A stretch of 9,394 bases of DNA, taken from assembly GCA_964573475.1 (NCBI GenBank), contig CAZNJT010000062.1, positions 1 to 9,394 on the forward strand, written 5' to 3'. Positions 5,875-9,394 of this stretch are shown here, one piece after another. Position 1 is the stretch's first letter. Every line of letters begins with the position of its first letter. The notes beneath the pieces were generated by a model. That model made no database searches and had not been told where the DNA came from. It was given only the letters and a program-made list of their open reading frames with translations. This DNA comes from CAVZKK01 sp964573475 (GTDB lineage: Archaea; Thermoproteota; Bathyarchaeia; Bathyarchaeales; Bathycorpusculaceae). The position numbers and the translations under genes were made by a program.

Positions 5875-6045
5875 TTAAATCTTCTTTTTGCTCAATACTT
5901 CTCGGAATGCTTTCTTACATTTTGGGCAGTCGAAAAGTCCAATTTCCAGCTGCATTCTTTTTCCTGCTTTGTCTGGGCGTCCAGCCATAGTCCACTTCTT
6001 CCTAGGTGCTGAAATAACGGTTCCACATTTTGGACATTTAGCCAT
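5875..6045 (-). CDS. Small zinc-ribbon protein with Cren7-like chromatin-protein core
   Basis: This is a 56-residue basic protein. CPKC (4-7) and CPKC (40-43) form a four-cysteine zinc ribbon. Between and after them, W18-T-M20-A, IGLF (35-38) and AFRE-V-L (46-51) match, as I recall it, the core of Cren7, a crenarchaeal DNA-binding chromatin protein: W-A-L-A, IGLF, then FR-x-x-L. The spacing from IGLF to FR is identical. Met20 would sit where Cren7 uses Leu28 to wedge into DNA. The loop between is longer and basic (GRPDKAGKR). A role in DNA binding or chromatin is therefore inferred; a general zinc-ribbon protein is the alternative. The start is secure: GGAGG lies 7 nt before the ATG. A longer ORF in another frame (5892-6095) covers this gene, so automated calling could miss it. 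It lies upstream of the signal peptidases and tbp on the same strand. Confidence 0.88.
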   Translation of the reverse strand: MAKCPKCGTVISAPRKKWTMAGRPDKAGKRMQLEIGLFDCPKCKKAFREVLSKKKI

Positions 6046-6052
6046 TTAATTT

Positions 6053-6103
6053 CCTCCAACATTCTCGATAACCATGGTTTCATATGATGATACATAAAAA
6101 ACT
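6053..6103 (-). promoter_or_regulatory. Promoter and strong ribosome site for the zinc-ribbon gene
   Basis: Minus-strand TTGGAGGAAATTAAATG contains GGAGG (6057-6053), the strongest Shine-Dalgarno match in the window, and decides the start at 6045. GTTTTTTATG (6103-6094) is a TATA-like box that would put the transcript start near 6072, leaving a leader of about 27 nt. Confidence 0.5.
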
Positions 6104-6547
6104 TTCCATTGTTTTCGAATAGAAAAGCTCCATCATAACATCAAGTTTAAACATGTTCTTTACAAAAGAATGAAACAACGCTTCAAAAACTTTTAAGTTA
6201 AAGCCTAAAAGCGCTACATAACCGAGTGAAAAAGGCTATGGGGAAAGAATATGGCTCCTATTTTATAGCTTATGATGGTTTTTGATGGAAAGATTCAGCA
6301 TAAATCCATCAATGGTGACCGTTAGATGGGCACCAGTATGTTCATTATTGATTATGAAGCTTCATTTCAAAAAACAGATTTAAACAAAAAAGACATAGGA
6401 GAGATTGCTAAAATTGAGTTGAAGATGCTAAAATCAACATGCCGTTCGTTTCGTTAAACTTGGTAACATAGGCTTCATTGTTCTAGGTTTTTTGAGAAGT
6501 TTCCAAAATGCTTTTACCTATGGTTTTCCGCTTATTCTTTAGCATTT
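6104..6547 (+). other. Gene-poor gap between the zinc-ribbon gene and lhr
   Basis: About 440 bases hold no convincing intact gene on either strand. I see several short open stretches on the plus strand that read as coherent protein but break after 20-45 codons, AT-rich possible promoter boxes such as CTTTTAAGTT near 6190, and the lhr leader at the right end. No tRNA, C/D-box pair or strong hairpin is evident. The likeliest reading is the promoter region of lhr plus the remains of a small gene. Confidence 0.4.
6226..6457 (+). pseudogene. Possible decayed small ORF
   Basis: From a GTG at 6226 (or ATG at 6238) the frame reads MKKAMGKEYGSYFIAYDGF and stops at 6283. Removing one T from the run at 6279-6283 continues it as DGKIQHKSINGDR to a TAG at 6323-6325. 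The same frame then reopens with ATG at 6326, reading MGTSMFIIDYEASFQKTDL and a Lys/Glu-rich helix to a TAA at 6455-6457. A TATA-like box, CTTTTAAGTT, lies about 30 nt before the first start. Two lesions in one short stretch suggest a dead gene. I recognise no family, and the 43-codon piece from 6326 could instead be a free-standing small ORF. Confidence 0.2.
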
Positions 6548-6552
6548 GAGGT
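6548..6552 (+). promoter_or_regulatory. Ribosome binding site fixing the TTG start of lhr
   Basis: GAGGT lies 10 nt before the TTG at 6563. An in-frame TAA at 6554-6556 blocks any earlier start, and no ATG follows until beyond the conserved Walker A motif, so this site and the TTG define the start. Confidence 0.6.
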
Positions 6553-6562
6553 TTAACCAAAC

Positions 6563-9394
6563 TTGAAAGAGCCGCCGAAAAACGTTTTTGATTTGCTTGT
6601 TAAGCCCGTTCGAAGGCTTGTTGAGCAGAGGGGATTCTCAAAACCAACAGAGCCGCAGGAGAAGACTATTCCGAAAATTCTTGAAGGAAAAAATGTGTTG
6701 CTTATTTCGCCCACGGCTACTGGCAAAACCGAAGCGGCTTTTCTGCCAGTCGTAAGCATGCTGCTTCAACAGCAGGGAACGCCGGGCATCAAAGTTTTGT
6801 ATATCACGCCTTTGCGAGCTTTAAACCGAGACATGCTGGAGAGGCTTGAATGGTGGTGCAATAACCTAGACATAAAATTGGCTGTTAGGCACGGAGATAC
6901 AGAAACAAAAGAACGAGTAAGACAATCTAGAAGCCCTCCAGACATTTTGATCACGACTCCTGAGACTTTGCAGGCGATATTGCCTGGCTGGGTTATGCGT
7001 CAGCATCTCCAACAGGTGCGCTGGGTAATAATCGACGAAGTGCACGAGATGGCTGACAGCAAACGCGGAAGCCAACTATCCTTGGCTTTGGAAAGATTGA
7101 GGATAATGGTTGGCAAAGAATTCCAAATGATAGGTTTATCCGCCACTATCGGCAGCCCAGAAAAGGTTGCTCAGTTCCTCGTTGGAAAGGGACGAAGTGT
7201 AGAAATTGTCCGCGTTCCAGTTGCCAGAATGATGCGACTAAAAATAGTTTTCCCAGAACCCGACGATGAAGACATCAAGCTTTCTTCACAACTTTACACG
7301 CACCCAGAAGTTGCAGCTAGACTGCGGATAATCCGCGACTACATAAGCAAGCATAAATCTGTGCTCTTGTTCACCAACACGCGGGCAATATCAGAAGTTT
7401 TAGCAAGCAGATTCAAAGTCTGGGATATAGACTTCCCAATTTCGATACATCACGGCTCCCTTGCCAAACCATCTCGGATAGCTGCTGAAAGAGGCTTGAA
7501 AAACGGCGAATTGAAAGGACTTGTTTGCACAAGCAGCCTCGAGTTAGGCATAGACGTGGGCAGAATAGACCTAGTTATACAGTACATGAGCCCAAGGCAG
7601 GTTACGAGGCTTATACAGCGGGTCGGCAGGAGCGGTCACAGAATTGGACGCATAGCCGAAGGAATAATTGTTACAATGGATTCTGATGATACGCTTGAAG
7701 CTCTAGCCATAGCTAGAAGAGCTCTAGAAGAAGACCTTGAACCTGTAGAAATTCCGCCCAAGCCCTACGACGCCTTAGCCCATCAAATTGCAGGTTTGCT
7801 GCTAAAGAACAGAAGACTAGAATTTAACGAAATATTGGAAATGTTCAGAAACGCTTACCCCTACGAGGATTTAACAATAGAGGATGTCGAGAAAATCCTT
7901 AGGTACATGCATCAACGTTTTCCACGCTTAGCATGGGTTTCCTTTGAAGACAAAGTGGTTTTGAAACCGCGGAATACAAAAGCTCTATTCGAATATTACT
8001 TTGAAAACTTGTCCATGATACCTGAAGAAAAACAATTTTTAGTGGTCGATGAATCAAGCGACTCTGCAATAGGGGTTTTAGACGAAGCCTTCATGGCAGA
8101 GTATGGCAAGCCGGGAACGAAATTCATTATCAGAGGAAGCCCATGGCTGATATTGCATGTTTCCGAAGAAAAAGTCCATGTGAAACCAGTTGACGATCCT
8201 ACGGGGGCTATTCCAAGCTGGATAGGTGAAGAAATTCCAGTTCCGTTCGAAATTGCGCAGGAAGTAGGCTCGATTAGGGGTTTTGTTGAAGAGCAAATGC
8301 GGAAGGGAATTTCACAAGAGGAAATAGCCACTAAGATAAGTGAGCAGTGTCCATCTGACAAGGACACTGTTTTGCGTGCTTTAGCCGAAACAATAGAGCA
8401 GGTAGCGGCTGGATTTCCAGTTCCTACGGACAAACGAATAGTCATCGAAGACTGGGAAGAATTCGTTATACTCCACGCCAACTTCGGATCGCTTACGAAC
8501 AGAGCCTTAGCCCAATTGCTGGGTCAGTTGCTCTCCGAGAAAATTGGATACGGCGTTGTGGTTCAACATGACCCATATCGTATTTTCGTGCAAACAATGG
8601 GCGCTGCAAACGCAAACCAGATAATCACGTTGTTTGACGAAATGCGCGTTATGCCAGATCAAGCAGTCAGAGACAGTTTAACGATGGCAACTGTGAAAAC
8701 TGGACTTTTCAAGAGGAGAATGATTCATGTGGCACGGCGTTTCGGAGCTCTAAAGAAATGGGCTGACTTCAGCAACGTGAGTTTGCAGAGGCTGATAAAA
8801 AGTTTTGAGGGCACACCAATTTACGAGGAAGCCTTGAAAGAAGTATTTACAAAGGACTTAGACTTGGAAAAGCTTGTTTGTGTTCTCAGAAAAATTCGAG
8901 AAGGCGAAATTCAATTACAGAAAGTCGAAACTGGCGGAAATGCAACGCCCGTTGCCCGTGTTGGCATCGAACGAGTAAGCATGAAAACTGATTTGATTCC
9001 TCCTGAAAGGATGCGAGCCGTCTTAATAGAATCTGCAAAAGTGCGATTACTGAATGAAACATGCACTTTCGTATGCACAAACTGTTGGAGTTACATTGAA
9101 ATGATACGTGCTAAAGACTTGTCAGACAAGCCAAAATGTCCAAGATGTGGCTCCTCAGCCATAGGGCTTCTAAAAGTGGAGGAAGAAAAAGCGCTTCCAA
9201 TCATTGAAAAGAAAGGTGAAAAACTAACTAAAAGCGAGGAAAAACTGCATAAACAAGCGTTGCAAACAGCTCAGTTAATAGCAAAATATGGAAAAGTAGC
9301 GGCATTGGCGTTATGTGCCAGAAAAGTTCAACCATCAGATGTTAGGGAAGTTCTCGAGAAGCAGCCTAGGCTCAGCGACGAATTTTATGAACTC
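6563..9394 (+). CDS. lhr: Lhr-type SF2 ATP-dependent helicase (3' end outside window)
   Basis: The frame runs 944 codons from a TTG start with no stop before the window edge. It is a large SF2 helicase of the Lhr family, which unwinds DNA or RNA-DNA duplexes 3'-5' in repair or RNA metabolism. RecA domain 1 has motif I SPTATGKTEA (49-58), Ia TPLRAL (82-87), II DEVHE (158-162) and III LSAT (192-195). RecA domain 2 has VLLFTNTR (267-274), HHGSL (306-310), motif V TSSLELGIDVG (333-343) and motif VI QRVGRSGHR (362-370). A winged-helix/Lhr-core region follows, including HANFGSLTNRAL from His638. Near the C-terminus, Cys838, Cys841, Cys859 and Cys862 form a zinc-finger-like four-cysteine site, seen in a subset of archaeal Lhr proteins. 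The usual archaeal length is about 850-950 residues, so only a little is probably missing. All catalytic motifs are intact. Confidence 0.96.
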   Translation, partial: MKEPPKNVFDLLVKPVRRLVEQRGFSKPTEPQEKTIPKILEGKNVLLISPTATGKTEAAFLPVVSMLLQQQGTPGIKVLYITPLRALNRDMLERLEWWCNNLDIKLAVRHGDTETKERVRQSRSPPDILITTPETLQAILPGWVMRQHLQQVRWVIIDEVHEMADSKRGSQLSLALERLRIMVGKEFQMIGLSATIGSPEKVAQFLVGKGRSVEIVRVPVARMMRLKIVFPEPDDEDIKLSSQLYTHPEVAARLRIIRDYISKHKSVLLFTNTRAISEVLASRFKVWDIDFPISIHHGSLAKPSRIAAERGLKNGELKGLVCTSSLELGIDVGRIDLVIQYMSPRQVTRLIQRVGRSGHRIGRIAEGIIVTMDSDDTLEALAIARRALEEDLEPVEIPPKPYDALAHQIAGLLLKNRRLEFNEILEMFRNAYPYEDLTIEDVEKILRYMHQRFPRLAWVSFEDKVVLKPRNTKALFEYYFENLSMIPEEKQFLVVDESSDSAIGVLDEAFMAEYGKPGTKFIIRGSPWLILHVSEEKVHVKPVDDPTGAIPSWIGEEIPVPFEIAQEVGSIRGFVEEQMRKGISQEEIATKISEQCPSDKDTVLRALAETIEQVAAGFPVPTDKRIVIEDWEEFVILHANFGSLTNRALAQLLGQLLSEKIGYGVVVQHDPYRIFVQTMGAANANQIITLFDEMRVMPDQAVRDSLTMATVKTGLFKRRMIHVARRFGALKKWADFSNVSLQRLIKSFEGTPIYEEALKEVFTKDLDLEKLVCVLRKIREGEIQLQKVETGGNATPVARVGIERVSMKTDLIPPERMRAVLIESAKVRLLNETCTFVCTNCWSYIEMIRAKDLSDKPKCPRCGSSAIGLLKVEEEKALPIIEKKGEKLTKSEEKLHKQALQTAQLIAKYGKVAALALCARKVQPSDVREVLEKQPRLSDEFYEL

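Noticed and set aside
5892..6095. 67-codon minus-strand ORF over the zinc-ribbon gene
   Set aside because: It lacks coherent motifs. The overlapping frame has paired CPKC motifs, a perfect GGAGG ribosome site and a recognisable core, so this ORF is a frame shadow.
6084..6130. C/D-box RNA signal (ATGATGA near 6086)
   Set aside because: A C-box-like sequence is present, but no CTGA D or D' box follows within the expected distance and no terminal stem is seen.
6605..6740. Defective Walker A in Lhr (PTATGKT, not PTGxGKT)
   Set aside because: The GKT core is intact, and Ala at this position is, as far as I recall, seen in other archaeal Lhr-like helicases, so it is not evidence of inactivity.
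7996..8481. 161-codon minus-strand ORF inside lhr
   Set aside because: It is Ser/Thr-rich, low-complexity antisense reading of the helicase gene with no ribosome site or motif.

Overview
The window is archaeal. It encodes a two-repeat archaeal TATA-binding protein, an Lhr-type SF2 helicase, two archaeal/eukaryotic-style (Sec11-like, Ser/His) type I signal peptidases, and a 56-residue zinc-ribbon protein whose core resembles the crenarchaeal chromatin protein Cren7. The DNA is AT-rich, gaps are short, TTG starts occur three times, and TATA-like boxes sit about 25-35 nt before several starts. This mix fits a TACK-superphylum lineage such as Bathyarchaeia. That placement is inference from protein style, not from a marker-gene tree.

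Layout, left to right. Positions 1-239 hold only scraps: a 16-residue C-terminal tail that could be the end of a tyrosine recombinase, and a doubtful small ORF. A DUF885 metallopeptidase-like gene (240-1895, minus) is divergent from a two-gene operon of a metallo-beta-lactamase-fold hydrolase (2062-2751) and pyrE, orotate phosphoribosyltransferase (2756-3388, TTG start). pyrE converges on a minus-strand run, listed here in transcription order: the Cren7-like zinc-ribbon gene (6045-5875), an intact signal peptidase with an extra C-terminal membrane module (5725-4754), a second signal peptidase that is frameshifted and lacks both catalytic residues (4737-4011), and tbp (3963-3403). Positions 6104-6547 are gene-poor and may contain a decayed small ORF. 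A large Lhr helicase gene starts at 6563 (TTG, good ribosome site) on the plus strand and runs off the right edge after 944 codons.

The genes do not form one pathway. tbp and the Cren7-like protein both act on DNA (transcription initiation and, by inference, chromatin), Lhr acts on nucleic acids, the signal peptidases act at the membrane, and pyrE is core pyrimidine synthesis. I see no defence system, CRISPR array, rRNA, tRNA or insertion sequence. The most informative points are the zinc-ribbon/Cren7-like protein, which is easily missed because a longer ORF covers it in another frame; the doubly catalytic-dead, frameshifted signal peptidase paralogue; and the four-helix architecture of its intact neighbour.
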